64,000 bases of DNA from positions 17,750,001 to 17,814,000 of the forward strand of contig NC_092312.1 in the NCBI RefSeq assembly GCF_036785885.1. Direction: 5' to 3'. Shown piece by piece: positions 1 through 11,731 of the stretch (within the stretch, counting starts at the first letter, position 1; every line of letters begins with the position of its first letter). The translations under genes were made by a program, and so were the position numbers. The notes beneath the pieces are model-generated. The model worked only from the letters and a program-made list of their open reading frames with translations. It was not told the DNA's origin and did not search any database. This DNA comes from Coffea arabica. Its lineage: Eukaryota; Streptophyta; Magnoliopsida; Gentianales; Rubiaceae.

Positions 1-3000
1 GTGTGTGTCCTGATCAGACTCCTGAGGTCTATCATTTCGACCGTGCAATGTGTGTGATAGGCATGCGCTACATTGAGCCGCCTCATATAATACTCAGAAA
101 AGGACTGATCGCTGGCAAAGAGTACCCATTGCTTGCAGAACACATATCGAACTTCATGGCTAAAACTCTTTTCTTCTCCTCTCTTCTTTACCTTACCACT
201 ACCGAACACAAGCATGCAGGTAAAAGATCTTGATGGTAATTAGGTTAATCTAGGCATTTTTTTTATCCTCTAGATGATGGAATTAACCTTTCATATGTGT
301 TCTCCTCAAGTATTAGTTGCTCCCGTGTCCACTCTCTGTGAATGGTGTGTTTCAGCCATTTAGTTTGTTCTACAAAAAAGAACTTGAAGAATTATCCAAC
401 TTAATTAAAATTACCGTCCCTTATAGTAGCTCAGTTTACAAACAGTTTTTAATCAAGAGACCTGATACTGCACTATACATTACGTCAGTATGATCTTCTG
501 CCAAACCTTTGATTAGCACACTTAATCTTTGACTTGGAGTGTCAGTTGCCAACATTCTGATTTGGTCCATTTAGATTTTAGTTGATTGTGCATTTGGTAA
601 GTATTTGTTGGTTATCAAAATAAGAAAAGAAGTGAAAAGAAAAAAGGATTTGTTGGCTATCAAAATAAAAATCATTGTTGCTCAGCATTTCTAATGATTA
701 TTGACCATATAGTCATGTTTTCTTCTTGTCTGTAATTCATTTGTCGCCTAATGCTTTATGCAGTTGCTGAATTCTGTGGAAATGTGGAGCTTTGCAGACT
801 AACTGAGCAAGTGGTTTTTTCTGACCCTTACAAGGTCTCTCAGTATAACCATTGGACATCTCCTTATCTTGATAGTGATGCAGAGGCAGTTCGGCAAGAT
901 AATATATTGAAGCTTGAAGTTGCAGAGCTGAAGTCCAAGTACTTCTGGAACCAGTCTACTTCTCATTAATAGCATTCTTCTTGTAACAAACCTCTTTTTG
1001 CTTATCATAATACTCTTCTTTCTGATTAAGTTCGCTTTCTAATTTGTATATGCAGATTTTGCGAGAGAACCCAAGCTCTCATCCATGGTGACCTTCATAC
1101 AGGTTCTATCATGGTTACTAGCAAGTCTACTCAAGTTATAGATCCAGAATTTTCTTTCTACGGGCCGATGGGATTTGATGTTGGAGCTTTTATTGGAAAC
1201 TTAATCCTGGCTTATTTTGCACAAGATGGACATGCAAATGAGGGAAATGACAGAAAGGTAAGTCCAAGTTCTTGTTATTGGAAGCGTTCTAAGTTCTTTA
1301 CTACGGTTTGTTTTTTTCCTTTGTCATTCATTATCTTATTATTCTATTCTTCTTAGTGTTGGGTGTTTGAAGACATTTAGTTTGTTCTTTCTGCCTGAAA
1401 TTTTGAAATGGCTTATAATATAGGGTTGACTTCCACAACTCAAATGTGAACTGTTGTGCCCTGTGGATCTCTACTGAGATAGCGTTCTCAGTCACCCTTG
1501 TTTCTAGTATCTTGGCTAGTTAAACTATGCTCGTTTATTTTTCCCAACGTTCAAGTATTACTTGCCCTTTGGCCTTGTAGTGATTTTCGTGGCTTTGGCT
1601 ATAAGACAGCTCTGGCCTACCCTTGCTGTGGGAGGGGATGGAATGGCTAAAAAATTGGGGGATTAAAGTTAACATATGTATCATATGTAGTGATTTTCAT
1701 GGCTTTGGCTATAAGACAGCTCTGGCCTACCCTTGCTGTGGGAGGGGATGGAATGGCTAAAAAATTGGGGGATTAAAGTTAACATATGTATCATATATAG
1801 GCTTTCTGCCCAATCTGCTTGTGTCTTTTTTCTGCTAAAATATTTGATGCAAAGCCACTGAATATACATGAGGGAGAGAAAAAGGGAGGGAGAGAGAGAG
1901 CGCACAGAGGGCATGTAGCAATCAAAAAGGTTTTGACTTGTTGATATGCGACCACGGTTTGAAGCTAAACTGAACTATGGCTAACAATCCAAATTAATGG
2001 TGCGTGCGGCCCCATTAACCTGTATTGACTGCTGAAAGGTGCTGCTTTTATTTTGGTTTCTGTTTTTGTTTTCTTGTTAGAATCACTGCAAAAATATTGG
2101 CCATTCAGATACTGGATAAGCTCCGTGGTTGCTCCTAGAATGCTGCAAACTCTAGATATTGATTAGCCATGTTGTTGCAAATATTACCCTCTTGGCACTC
2201 AAAGGAATGAAAGACAAAAAAGATTAACCTTTCTGGAAAGAGAATGATAACTATGATCTTGCAATCATGAGGTGATGTTCGATTAGTTCAGAAAACAGTG
2301 ATTCATGAGCCAGAATATCATGGAAAACTAAGACTCGTAGAACATATTGATTGCAATGCTCATCTATGAAATTTTAACATCAATGTGTCTAAAACATTAT
2401 GAAACACGTTATTAAACTGTTGAGGGGAAACATATTTTGAAACACTAAGTCATATCCTTATTGGGCAAAAAGTTACAAAATCTGATATTGGGCATAATTT
2501 CCTAGTTGGTTAAATAAGTAAAAGCTTCTTCAATAAGAACTCATTACCTTTTCACTAGAAGCATCAATGCGTAAAACAGGTGGCGCATCAATATGATTTT
2601 CTCAAACTGGTGTTTCATACGTGTTAATTCTTATTTATGTGTGGTGACAGGCTGGCAACTATAATGATTTTCTATTGGTTGTTTAATGCCTACATCTTAT
2701 TGCAGGAATATAAGTTGTGGATATTGAAAACTATAGAAGAGACCTGGAATCTTTTTCATAAAAAGTTTACTGCTCTCTGGGATGAACACAAGGATGGCCC
2801 TGGTGAGGCATATCTGCCAGAAATTTATAATAATGCAGAACTTCATCTGTTGGCAAAACAGAAATATATGGAAGATCTGTTCCATGACAGTCTTGGATTT
2901 GGTGCTGCAAAGATGATAAGGTGAGTCACTGCATTGTTTGTTTCAGCCAAGCTCGTTTCTTTAATTTTGTGTAAACTTATCCCGTGTTATTGTGGATCTG

Positions 3001-3449
3001 TCCTGGGAATTTTGGTATTCTGATTTTCCTATTGCTCTTTGAGCTGATAGAAGCTCACAGCTAACTCTGGTACACAAGACTCTTATGATCAGTAGTTACT
3101 TGGTTTCTTGCGGTCGTGACTTGGGTGGGGTAACAAATTTATCAGTGGAGTTCAACTCTGTTAGGTGATTGATGGCGCACTGAAGGATTATTTGCATGTC
3201 CTGCGAGGTTTAAGGTTTACGGGGAACCTTGAATACCTTTAGCTTTTAACACTACCTTCTTCCCCCGAAATTTACAGGAGAATTGTTGGGGTGGCTCATG
3301 TTGAAGACTTCGAATCAATAGCTGAGCCAGAGAAACGTGCGAATTGTGAACGGCAAGCTCTCACCTTTGCAAAACTGCTTCTGAAGGAAAGGCGAAGGTT
3401 CAAGAGCATTGGTGAAGTTGTTTCCGCCATTCAGCAGCCTAAACCATGA
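1..3449 (+). CDS. MTK: 5-methylthioribose kinase, 3' part (five exons)
   Basis: Methylthioribose kinase phosphorylates methylthioribose in the cytosolic Yang (methionine salvage) cycle that recycles the by-product of ethylene, polyamine and nicotianamine synthesis. The gene enters from the left edge, so the N-terminal part is missing. Visible exons are 1-219, 764-938, 1056-1257, 2706-2920 and 3278-3449, all with GT-AG introns. From position 3 they give 326 codons plus TGA in one frame; the whole family protein is about 420 residues. Recognisable blocks are EVYHFDR and [14 protein letters not shown] at the start, the catalytic loop HGDLHTGS encoded at the start of the third exon, the [13 protein letters not shown] metal-binding block after it, then [11 protein letters not shown] and [11 protein letters not shown]. 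The 1.4-kb third intron carries a 110-bp tandem duplication. Identification is firm; only the upstream exons cannot be described. Confidence 0.96.
1578..1797. repeat. Two tandem copies of a 110-bp unit inside an MTK intron
   Basis: The unit starting TAGTGATTTTC at 1578 is repeated at 1688 with only one or two differences (for example CGT versus CAT near the start). The copies are head to tail with no spacer. The near identity suggests a recent local duplication. It lies wholly within the intron between 1257 and 2706 and does not touch splice sites. Confidence 0.9.
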
Positions 3450-4118
3450 GAAACTCCTCCTCAAATTTATGATTTTAGATATTGCAAGGATGATTGAGTT
3501 AAATTGTGATACACAGTGATATCTCCAAAGGACAGGCAGAATGTATTCAAGGGTAATAAGAGATTTCTTCGGTTTTGCGTCCCACTAATTTCGTCCAAAC
3601 TTCTCTGGTAATGCAATCATTAGCCTCTAGGCTCTAGCACGTATTTACATGACAGATGTAGTGCAAGTGCATGATGTATAAGACTTGTAACATTTATTAC
3701 TATTTTTTTGGGGGGATTGTCCAGTGATCATCTTGTGCAATCTTGAGACAAAGAATTAAGATTGAGAAATTCCGAATGCGGTAAAAAGGAATCAAATATA
3801 TTGAGACTACAAGTGAGAGGTGCCTTTGTTTGACAAAAAAAAAAAAAAAACGTAAGAGGTGCCTTTCCCAAGGCTTAGGATTCAGAATAAAAAAACATAC
3901 TGTACTTAAAATAGGTGATCTGAAATTTGGAATGAGCGAAATTAAGGATAAAAATATCATGGAATTTATTTCGTTATGACCAACTTTTTAGGAGGCCATC
4001 CATATCCTTCCATGCATGCTGCATATAAATGCAACTTATTCCATGGAGTACAGGACAGACTTATTCTCCTATACATATAGTTTCATCATATTCAATCAAA
4101 GCATTTTAGCACGTATAT
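3450..4118. other. Region between convergent MTK and BSP genes
   Basis: The two genes converge here, so this stretch should hold both 3' untranslated regions. It contains a 14-base A run near 3837-3850. I see no open frame with family resemblance and no repeat element. Confidence 0.6.
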
Positions 4119-4808
4119 TTAGTTATTAAATTTAGCTTTGTAGTCGTTCCAGAGTTGATCGACGGACTTCCCCAGCAGCTCAACAAAATAGTCATTACTA
4201 TAACCGTTCCTCATCTTATTGTTAAGCTGCGCAACAAAACCATTTTTCAGGCTATTGCAGTAGTCAAGAAAGCGGGCGGTGACATCGTATCCTTGATCCC
4301 ACCGGTCGCCTTGCCCAGGTTTCACCCAATGGCTCGGTGCATACCCGGCTTTAAGCCTCACATAATCCGCGATTCCTTCGATCAATCCTCCCGGAGCCTG
4401 TCCGTTCCCATTCCACTGCCAAACGTGCGTCATCTCATGGTAGAGAACCCCGGTAATCTCGCTTCTAACATCGCCCGAGTAACCTTGGATGTACCTCGCG
4501 CTTACGTGAATCTGATCGTTGCTGGTATAGGCAACACCATCCATGTCATCGACGAACATGTCAACTCTTTGGACGTTCTTTCTGTCTGCAGGAGCGTTCT
4601 CCTGGAAGATCCTCCATATGAAATTAGTGGCGGAGTCGAGTGTTTGCTTGGTGTATTGGACCCCGATGTCCCTCTCGAATCGGGCACCACCTGGGGTGGA
4701 CGCGGCACTGTTTGTTACGGTGTATTCCACTGCATGGCTTCCCTGGATGAGCGCTGCTAAGAGGATGGCGGCCAAAGACGAGAGGAGGAAAGTTTTCCGT
4801 TGACCCAT
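4119..4808 (-). CDS. Basic secretory protein (PR-17-like, metallopeptidase-fold), secreted
   Basis: Intronless gene for a 229-residue plant basic secretory protein, a family (DUF/BSP, PR-17) induced in defence and carrying a zincin-like motif. Residues 1-25 are a signal peptide (MGQRKT, then a leucine/alanine core, ending GSHA). The domain follows, with VEYTVTNSA, the HEMTH zinc-binding helix at about 124-128 followed by VWQWNG, and GIADYVRL at about 145-152, the usual second half of the site. The start is the ATG at 4808. The frame stays open to 4865, but the codon there is GTG and it lies only about 10 bases from the TATA box, too close to be within the transcript. The protein probably acts in the apoplast; the peptidase activity is inferred from the motif and has been hard to show in the family. 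Confidence 0.95.
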   Translation of the reverse strand: MGQRKTFLLSSLAAILLAALIQGSHAVEYTVTNSAASTPGGARFERDIGVQYTKQTLDSATNFIWRIFQENAPADRKNVQRVDMFVDDMDGVAYTSNDQIHVSARYIQGYSGDVRSEITGVLYHEMTHVWQWNGNGQAPGGLIEGIADYVRLKAGYAPSHWVKPGQGDRWDQGYDVTARFLDYCNSLKNGFVAQLNNKMRNGYSNDYFVELLGKSVDQLWNDYKAKFNN

Positions 4809-4874
4809 CGGTGTGTTGATTTGAAAGTGTCTAGTTTTCGTGGATGTTTTGGATTTGAAGTGCACAACGGCTTT

Positions 4875-4884
4875 TATTTATATA
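4875..4884 (-). promoter_or_regulatory. TATA box of the BSP gene
   Basis: On the minus strand the sequence reads TATATAAATA. It lies 67-76 bases upstream of the ATG at 4808, which puts the expected transcription start near 4845 and leaves a leader of roughly 35-40 bases. Confidence 0.7.
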
Positions 4885-4897
4885 GAATAGAGGACTG

Positions 4898-4920
4898 GCA
4901 GAGGCAGAGGCAGAGGCAGC
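4898..4920. repeat. Short GGCAGA repeat upstream of the BSP TATA box
   Basis: About four copies of GGCAGA in a row, directly upstream (minus-strand sense) of the BSP core promoter. Length changes would alter promoter spacing, but no function is evident. Confidence 0.7.
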
Positions 4921-5438
4921 AGGAATCTATCATGGGGCCAATTTTGCTAATGCAATCGAGTCAAAAATTGACAAGGTCTTTGCTCGGTAGTGCATTACAG
5001 CATTAGGATAACCTACTTTGACTATTTGACGAAATCAGAACGCCATGACTAAAAATGTACACGCCGTTGAAGAAGCAAAGGGGAAAGACGAAATCAGTGG
5101 AGAAATGTACGTATGCTCATTTTGAAGTATTGATTTGAGGTAACTTGTTTCGTCAATGTAACACTAGCATCGATCAAAGGGAAACACCAAGCTGGAGGTA
5201 ACTTGTTTCGTCTTTGTACGCTATTAAATTTGCATGAGATTTAGATGCTGTGAAAATTAATGCCGGCCTTGACCCAGAATGTGAGGTTATCTTGACTCTG
5301 GTGCCTCTAATAAATGTCTATATATATATATATATATATATAGTTATGCGAAAGAAAGGAGATCACTACGGAGCAGCCAGCCAGTGATTAATTAGGATTC
5401 CATTAAGCATCTAATGGCAGCAGCCATCATTATTAATA

Positions 5439-5787
5439 CTCCCTCCCTTTTTTTATAACTGACGTTTAAGAAATTTGCTCTAGTGTACTTTTATCTGTCG
5501 TTTTATTATCCCCATACAGTATTAATTATTTTTTCACAATTTTACCCTTTTATTTCTCTTTTCTAATACAGGGTTCTTAATTACTACTCCTAGTAATTAT
5601 TGCTTCTCTCTTTGTAACAACTCTAGTAATTATCTGCCCCTCCGTATTCTAGTGAGAGAAAACATGGGTGAATTGGACAATTAATGAGGGTACAAAAGGA
5701 AAGTAGTGTACAGATTTAAGCAATGAAAAACTTTTCTTAATTGGTGTGCAAAACCTTAAACGTCAGTTATAAAAAAAAGGGAGGGAG
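5439..5787. mobile_element. Stowaway-type MITE (Tc1/mariner), 349 bp, complete ends
   Basis: The ends are inverted copies of each other: CTCCCTCCC followed by T-rich sequence and ATAACTGACGTTTAAG on the left, and the reverse complement on the right. The element is flanked by TA on both sides (5437-5438 and 5788-5789), the target duplication of Tc1/mariner elements, and CTCCCTCC is the usual terminus of plant Stowaway elements. It encodes nothing. Confidence 0.92.
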
Positions 5788-5902
5788 TACAATTAATATG
5801 ACCACAGGACAGTCAATTTATGTACTTAGAAAACATTAATCATGTCTTAAAGTATCAACTATTATGTGATATGCTTAGCAGAATTTGTCATTCAGCGTCA
5901 CG

Positions 5903-6069
5903 AGTTTGTTTGGACAAGAGTTTATTTGCATGATTTATTTGAGATAATTACTGTAGTATTTTTTATGATGTGATGTATGTGAGATAAAATGATGGTTGGG
6001 AAAATAAAAAGGTCGTTGAAATTTACGAAGTAAATTTTTTTATTTGAAATCAAGCCAATCCAAACATTA
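5903..6069. mobile_element. Small TIR element, TTTGTTTGGA family, copy 1
   Basis: Starts GTTTGTTTGGAC and ends with CCAATCCAAAC. The middle has ACTGTAG, then TTTATGATGTGATGTATGTG, then GAGATAAAA. The element at 43866-44043 has the same layout and shares these blocks, so the two are copies of one non-autonomous family. This copy is the more diverged one. Confidence 0.75.
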
Positions 6070-8562
6070 CTTTACTTTATAATGCTGCACTACGGCCTGC
6101 TGACCAACAAATCACTAAATGTTAATGGGATGCCTGCATGATGGGAGTAAATAGTAATACAGTAGTTGCAGTACCTATTCTAAGTCAACCACTATGGTGC
6201 ATGCAGATTTGGTCCATTTCTTCTCGGCCTTAGCTTCTCATCACGACTCCGTCTCGTTACGTTAATTTCATTTTTTGAATCAAGAATTCTGGAACCGTAT
6301 AAGCATAAAAAGAGAAGAATGAAAAAGTCCTCGATCGGTTACGAATTAATGTGTAATTATTTTTTTTGACTGGTGAAAACTATTTGTTCCAAAAAAAATA
6401 ATAAAAAAAAAAACTAGAGCGCGCATCAACGTCAACAAGTACGTACGAGAGCCGCCAGGGGGTTATAGGTACAAATGGGAAAGGTAATACCGGAATTTGA
6501 GAAATTATTCTTTAGGATAGGATCAGGAAGAAGGACGGAGTGTTGTTGCCGTCCAATTTGGAACACGACATCAATTAAATTTTAAGTCTTGAAAGATTCC
6601 TGCGAGGGTATCGCATGCAAAATTAATTCTTGAGCACGACTTGAAATTTGAAACTTCTTCCAATCGACCTGCGTTCTCTTATTTGGTTGTCTGATAGTAT
6701 ACGACGTTGCTCTCGTCTGGTTAATCAAATTATTCGTCATGCCATCATCTGGAAAAACAGAAAGAGAACGAAAAATTAAAAAAGATCTGCTACGTACGTA
6801 ATCTGCTAGGATATATGGCCGTCATGTCATGAAAGGGTGGAGCAAGACCTTGGGGAAAAAAGGAAATTTAAATCCCTCCTTGAACTGTAAATCGGGAGTT
6901 GAAACTTCACCTGTATAAGATTATATACAGTTTTTTTACACTTTTTCTTCCTTTAGAATAGAATGTATATACAAATATTATTATTATTGTTGCCGGCAAA
7001 AAAAAAAAAAAATACAGCCAAAGCAAACAAGATCATTCGTACAAGTGATTGTGCTCGAGAGGCAAACGTTTGCCTATTATTGGACTTGGGAGCCAAGTTC
7101 TTGAAAATCTTAAAGAGACCGATTTAGCAACACCTTGGAGATTGAGGCTGATCAAGTTCACCAGAGGTTTCAAGTTGTTCACGAGAGGTTTTAGCATGAA
7201 AAGGAAAGTAGTGGCACTGTATTTGCAGCAGGTCTGCTTGGGACTCTTAATCTAGTTGCCAGCGTTTACTTGGTCATGTGGATGCCTTCTTCACTAATTT
7301 CTCTGTGGGAGAAGCTAATGATACCTCAAATTTTGGAATGGAACACACACATATATATATATATATATATGTCCATGCAAATATCAGACATGCATGTCTA
7401 GGGAGATTATATATATTTACGTCTCTAATAATTAACTGTATTTAACAGATCAACTAGATTCTCTCTTTGCATGGGCATCAATTCAGTTGTGGTACCCTGT
7501 AAAGTAATATTGCCTGTTGTTGGGAGTGGTATCTCTTATGATGATGCCTTTGGGCTCAAACCTTCATGTTTATTATTACTTTTTTTTTTTTTGAGGTCTT
7601 CGCGGTACAGGAAGAACACTACCGTCTGTCTTTCGATTTCCAACTAAGATAATTTAACATTTGGGAGAGAGCAAATAGATGATCGATGCCTCAGAATTTC
7701 CTTAATGTGCACAAAACGTGGTCAAACGGTTGACTAACTCAAAATACATAAATTCAACGTCAAACATAAGCGCTGCATAAAATAAACAGTAAACTCTCGT
7801 TATGGTAAATATATACTCCAAAATCAGACGCATTAATTTGTCATATTCACACCACCCTTTATTTGGAGAATTTCATATCGCCTTTTGAGTCACAAGGAAC
7901 TAAAAATATTGAGATAGGAATGACTTTGAACGTTCTCAGGGAAGGAGTAATTTTGGTCTTCAACTGATGATTCATCGCATGCAAACAAACTCCGAATTAA
8001 GATCGAAATGATCCAGCAAAATAACAAGTTGCTCGATCCATGTCTTCCTGCCTGCTTGCATATGCTTTGAGTTCCAACACTACATATCTAGCATTATTGA
8101 TTTCATGTACATGCAATAATGAAGAAGAAAACATATTAAGCTTGGGACTAAAGTAGAACAGTAGAAATCGACCAGATGGATTATAACATTAAGGGGGGGG
8201 AAAAATTTAAAAGAGGCAGTGATCAAAGGCAAAACTGAAACCGTTTCTTTTGCAGTTGTTTATAGCAACTCCACCAGCATATTTTTCTTATACAATTTAC
8301 GTGGGATGTGTACATGATAAGTTCATGGAAGGCCAAAACCATAACCATGAGAATAATATCTAAAAGAAAAAAAAGAAAAAGAAAACAAAAGAATGGGAAG
8401 GAAGAACAAAAGAATGAAAGGCTGCCCCCAAAAAACAGAAGGAATGAAAAGCTGACACGAGTCAGGAAGCTCGAAAGACCCACGAAACTCTTCCAACTGC
8501 CAAGAGGACAAAACTGGGGATTAGGACGGTTTGGGACCTTGATCGAGTACTGAAACATATTG

Positions 8563-8766
8563 TCAATGACCAGCTCCACGGTGGCTCGGCCCAGAGTAAG
8601 CTCTCCCCATAATGAAACCCTCCAACACTGACGAAAAAGACTCATCCCGTTTTAGAAGTCTGGTACAATCAACAGGCACGGAGGTGGAAGATAGCAACAT
8701 AAAGAATATGAATATGATGATAGAAATGGCATTATTTGCCAGGATGAACGAGTAGTTGTACTTCAT
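8563..8766 (-). CDS. PIP/IDA-like signalling peptide precursor (67 aa)
   Basis: This intronless frame encodes a 67-residue precursor with the layout of plant post-translationally processed peptide hormones. A hydrophobic signal peptide covers about residues 10-30 (ISIIIFIFFMLL). A variable middle contains a dibasic KR at 39-40. The last ten residues, 58-67, are SGPSHRGAGH. That ending matches the SGPS...G.GH core of the PAMP-induced peptide (PIP/PIPL) family, relatives of IDA that are secreted, cleaved and perceived by leucine-rich receptor kinases in immunity and growth. The conserved block is at the very C terminus, as in the family, and a TATA box sits about 130 bases upstream. Which paralogue it is cannot be decided here. 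Longer antisense and overlapping frames show no family resemblance. Confidence 0.9.
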   Translation of the reverse strand: MKYNYSFILANNAISIIIFIFFMLLSSTSVPVDCTRLLKRDESFSSVLEGFIMGRAYSGPSHRGAGH

Positions 8767-8892
8767 AGTTGGTGGCCGGGTTTTATCTCTTTCCCCTTCT
8801 ATTTGGTTGTGTGATCAGTCTCTCTCTGAAACACAAGTGACAAGTGACAAGACAGGAGTTTGTTGTGACAAGGCTTGTCGGTCTTGTTGAGC

Positions 8893-8899
8893 TTATATA
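8893..8899 (-). promoter_or_regulatory. TATA box of the PIP-like peptide gene
   Basis: The minus strand reads CCTTATATAAG here. With transcription starting about 30 bases downstream (near 8868), the leader would be about 100 bases. The spacing supports 8563-8766 as a real transcription unit. Confidence 0.65.
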
Positions 8900-8901
8900 A
8901 G

Positions 8902-10968
8902 GAGTGAAAGCCGAAAGAGTGGAAATGACAATACTCCGGCGGATTAAAGGAAGCGTTATTGGGATGAGATGAAACGTGTATTTGTTTTGACTTTGGCGAT
9001 CGTAGGTTGGGTTGGCGGGCAAGGATAGGAAAGTACCTGCTCCTGGTCACAGTTCTGAATTTTTACTTTGAATGCCCGGGGCTCAGGTTTGAACGAGTTT
9101 GAGTAACAACATGATGTTGGAAGAAATCGAGCATCTTTGTCTCGTTGTCCCGTCAAATTCTGCTACGAACTCTTTGAAGGATATATTCCTATCGGAAGGC
9201 ATTTATAGCAAATTTTGGATTGAGAGCGTGTACGGCAAATCAGTAGCGACTGCTTTTCAACAACTTTTGAGGCTCCACTAATAATCCGAGCGCATCAAAG
9301 ACTTTTACACCACTATCTATTTACCTAACGCTATCACGCGATCCTCTTCCTTTTTTTTCCCGACATAAACCCGTCTGTTTAGACGAAACACAGCTCTCCG
9401 TCCCATGTGTTAAATATTACCACCACTGTATCATATGTGAACAGTTTGTGGCTTTTCTTCAGCTGTTTTTCTGAAAAAAAAAAACTGCTGGCGTACTAGC
9501 AAATTAATTTTTTTATCAATGGATTCAGCCTTTTGTGTAAGCTCTACGATCACATTGACAATTTGACGAGGCGTTCTTTTTCAAGGTTACTTGCATTTAG
9601 CGGCAAGAAAAGTTGGAAAGCACGGTTGGGCCTTGGGCGCACAGATGCAGATCGATGTCTCTCCGTCTCAGGCAGCTCCACCTGATTTCGGCACTCTTTT
9701 GTCCATTTTTAACTTTTTCTCTTGTCGTCTTGTGTAAGTTTCCAATCCTAAATGACACAACATTTTAACTTGATTTACGCCTTCAGCGAAAAATTTATGC
9801 CCGCTTTTAGCCTATTGAAAAAGATTGTACGGACAAATTCTTCAAATGGAAGGCAAGTTAAATATGCCTGCTTTTCCCAATCAAATTGATCCTTTCAAGA
9901 GATATTATCAATTTATCATCCTATTTCAATTTTGCACAAGATCAATAATTAGGCGCGCCACAACAAGGATTTTGTGACTGAAAGTGTAAATAAATAAAAT
10001 AAAAGGGTAGCACTATTTGTTTTCTTTTTTTTCTTTCTTTTTTTTTTTTTTTGGTTTTTTTGTTGGGGGTCGGGGTGGTGCGGGGGCCAAGAGAGTTTGA
10101 ATAGACAAAAGACTGGTTCCAGCATGCCACCAAAACAACAATATTAATTTCCAATCTCAACGCACATGGTCCAGATAATTTTACAAGTCCACATTCAAAT
10201 ATTTGTTAGTCAAGGCGATAGATTTGTCCGCCCCGCAACGCCTGATTTATGGTCAAATGTTGGAAATTTTTTTCGTACACTCAATTTCAGTCAAGTAAAT
10301 GCACATGTTACACTCTTTTACTATGATATTTTATATATATACAAATAACTTTCTAAACCCAATTTAAGGTTCTCAATGACACCCCAAAAGAAAGGAAAAC
10401 AAACACATCGAGAACAAAACGCACTACTTGTAATCAGCGGCCTCTTAAACCAGTACTAGAAAAAAGAAAACAACGTGAATTTATGATATGAACAATAAGA
10501 AAACAACGTGATACCACAAGAAGGATGCCAAAATAGCTTCCTCCAAGCGGGCGTCCTGACAACATTCCGACGACTTTGTCCTTCCGCTGCTAGAATTGAA
10601 ATGGTCCATTCTAGCGTTCTACTGAAGCAGCAGCCCCACCCGACCGTAAAATTGTGAAAACCTTGGGAGCACCTTGGTCGCATTCAGTGTACTGCAGAAC
10701 TCAAATTACCAACGAAGGCATCGGCACAGAGCTTCAATAAAAAAAAAAAACACAGTTTCCGTAATTTTATTGTTTGAAAAAAAAACAAAAAGTCATGGTC
10801 GACCTTTTGGCACGTCTTTTCAGAGAGGACAGTTAAAGCAGGGACCCACGCTACCAAGGTTTCCGTAAATTTGTTAAGAAGGAATATTTAGTGTCAACAG
10901 AGAGTTGCATGCTGGATACATGAGGAGCTCCACATACTGTAGTTTTGAAAGATCACAATTCAAAATAT
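8902..10968. other. Intergenic region, no gene recognised
   Basis: Contains a possible upstream control region for the peptide gene and a T-rich run near 10028-10053. Short frames such as 9099-9281 lack any family resemblance. I see no tRNA or repeat with clear ends. Confidence 0.5.
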
Positions 10969-11722
10969 AAAAAATGATCAATTTCTTCTCTAAACTTTTT
11001 TTGCCGTGTCAATTTAGTTCATGTGTAATTTTTTCAGCCAATTTGATTTCTATACTTATTTAGCGGTTTCAATTGAGGAATGTCATGGCGGCGTCACCAT
11101 CTAAATTCAGTCAAGTCATTAATTGAGCAACTAAACAAAGGTATTTTTGATAGTTCATTGATGGGTCTTCAGCACAAAACTGTGCTGTTGAGCGGTGGCC
11201 AAACAAGAAAACAAATATGGATTCTTCCTGCTTTAGATCTCTATCCAAATTTACAGCATGTGCCATTGTGGTGCTACTTTCCCTTTCTTGCTTCAGTTTT
11301 ACCACGACAGCTGGTGCGTCCATTTCTTCCTTATCTCGTGCAGTGATTCTAAAATTCGGGAATTTGCTGTTGCTTCTTGATTTTGATGAAATGGGATTTC
11401 GACAATTTTGTAAAGATGATTTTACTGGAGTGTCACAATCATTAGACGGATATAGCAACTTGGTTAATTGGTCGAAGATTGGGAGAATGCAAATGAATAA
11501 ATCATCAAGCTCAGATCTTTTCGTCTTTCCATGCAACTCTTTGCTCTCTTTTTAATGGGTTTTTAATGGATTTCTATATTCCGCTTGTTTGCTAGAGCCT
11601 TGGTTTGAATACAATATGCTTTCTGTTTTGTGATTGTATAGGGATTAAATTGACTAAAAAAATTATACATTGACTAAATTGACACGGTAAAAAAGTTTAG
11701 GGACGAAATTGATTGTCTTCCC
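10969..11722. mobile_element. Mutator-like non-autonomous element, 754 bp, with 10-bp target duplication
   Basis: The two ends, roughly 80-90 bp each, are inverted copies at about 80% identity (shared core TCAATTTCxTCxCTAAACTTTTTT and CCGTGTCAATTTAGT). The element is flanked on both sides by TTCAAAATAT (10959-10968 and 11723-11732). A 9-11 bp target duplication with long inverted ends is typical of Mutator-like elements. The interior encodes no transposase but holds a gene-like stretch (11217-11555), so it may be a gene-capturing (Pack-MULE type) element. The arm divergence suggests it is not very young. Confidence 0.8.
11217..11555 (+). CDS. Signal-peptide-like reading frame inside the Mutator-like element
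   Basis: The frame starts MDSSCFRSLSKF, runs into a leucine-rich core (IVVLLSLSCFSF) and then TTTAG, which looks like an N-terminal signal peptide. After codon 33 the sequence GCTG/GTGCGT could be a splice donor, and what follows reads like intron rather than protein. The likely explanation is a captured first exon plus part of an intron from a host gene for a small secreted protein. I cannot name the source family. Whether it is expressed is unknown. Confidence 0.25.
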   Translation: MDSSCFRSLSKFTACAIVVLLSLSCFSFTTTAGASISSLSRAVILKFGNLLLLLDFDEMGFRQFCKDDFTGVSQSLDGYSNLVNWSKIGRMQMNKSSSSDLFVFPCNSLLSF

Positions 11723-11731
11723 TTCAAAATA

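Larger units (their letters stand above)
4921..8562. other. Intergenic region with two MITEs and simple repeats
   Basis: No gene-like reading frame is visible here. The stretch holds a TA repeat at 5319-5342, a Stowaway element at 5439-5787, a second small inverted-repeat element at 5903-6069 and an AT repeat near 7351-7370. The part just left of 8563 is the likely 3' untranslated region of the minus-strand peptide gene. Confidence 0.6.

Noticed and set aside
4155-4760. 201-codon plus-strand frame
   Set aside because: It is the antisense shadow of the BSP gene, which has clear domain motifs on the other strand.
4809-4865. N-terminal extension of the BSP frame
   Set aside because: The frame is open but begins with GTG and starts only about 10 bases from the TATA box, so it would precede the transcript start.
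8223-8645. 140-codon minus-strand frame overlapping the peptide gene end
   Set aside because: It reads the PIP-like coding end in another frame and then low-complexity Phe/Ser/Leu sequence; no family resemblance.
9099-9281. 60-codon plus-strand frame
   Set aside because: Starts normally but shows no signal peptide, motif or promoter, and its length is expected by chance.
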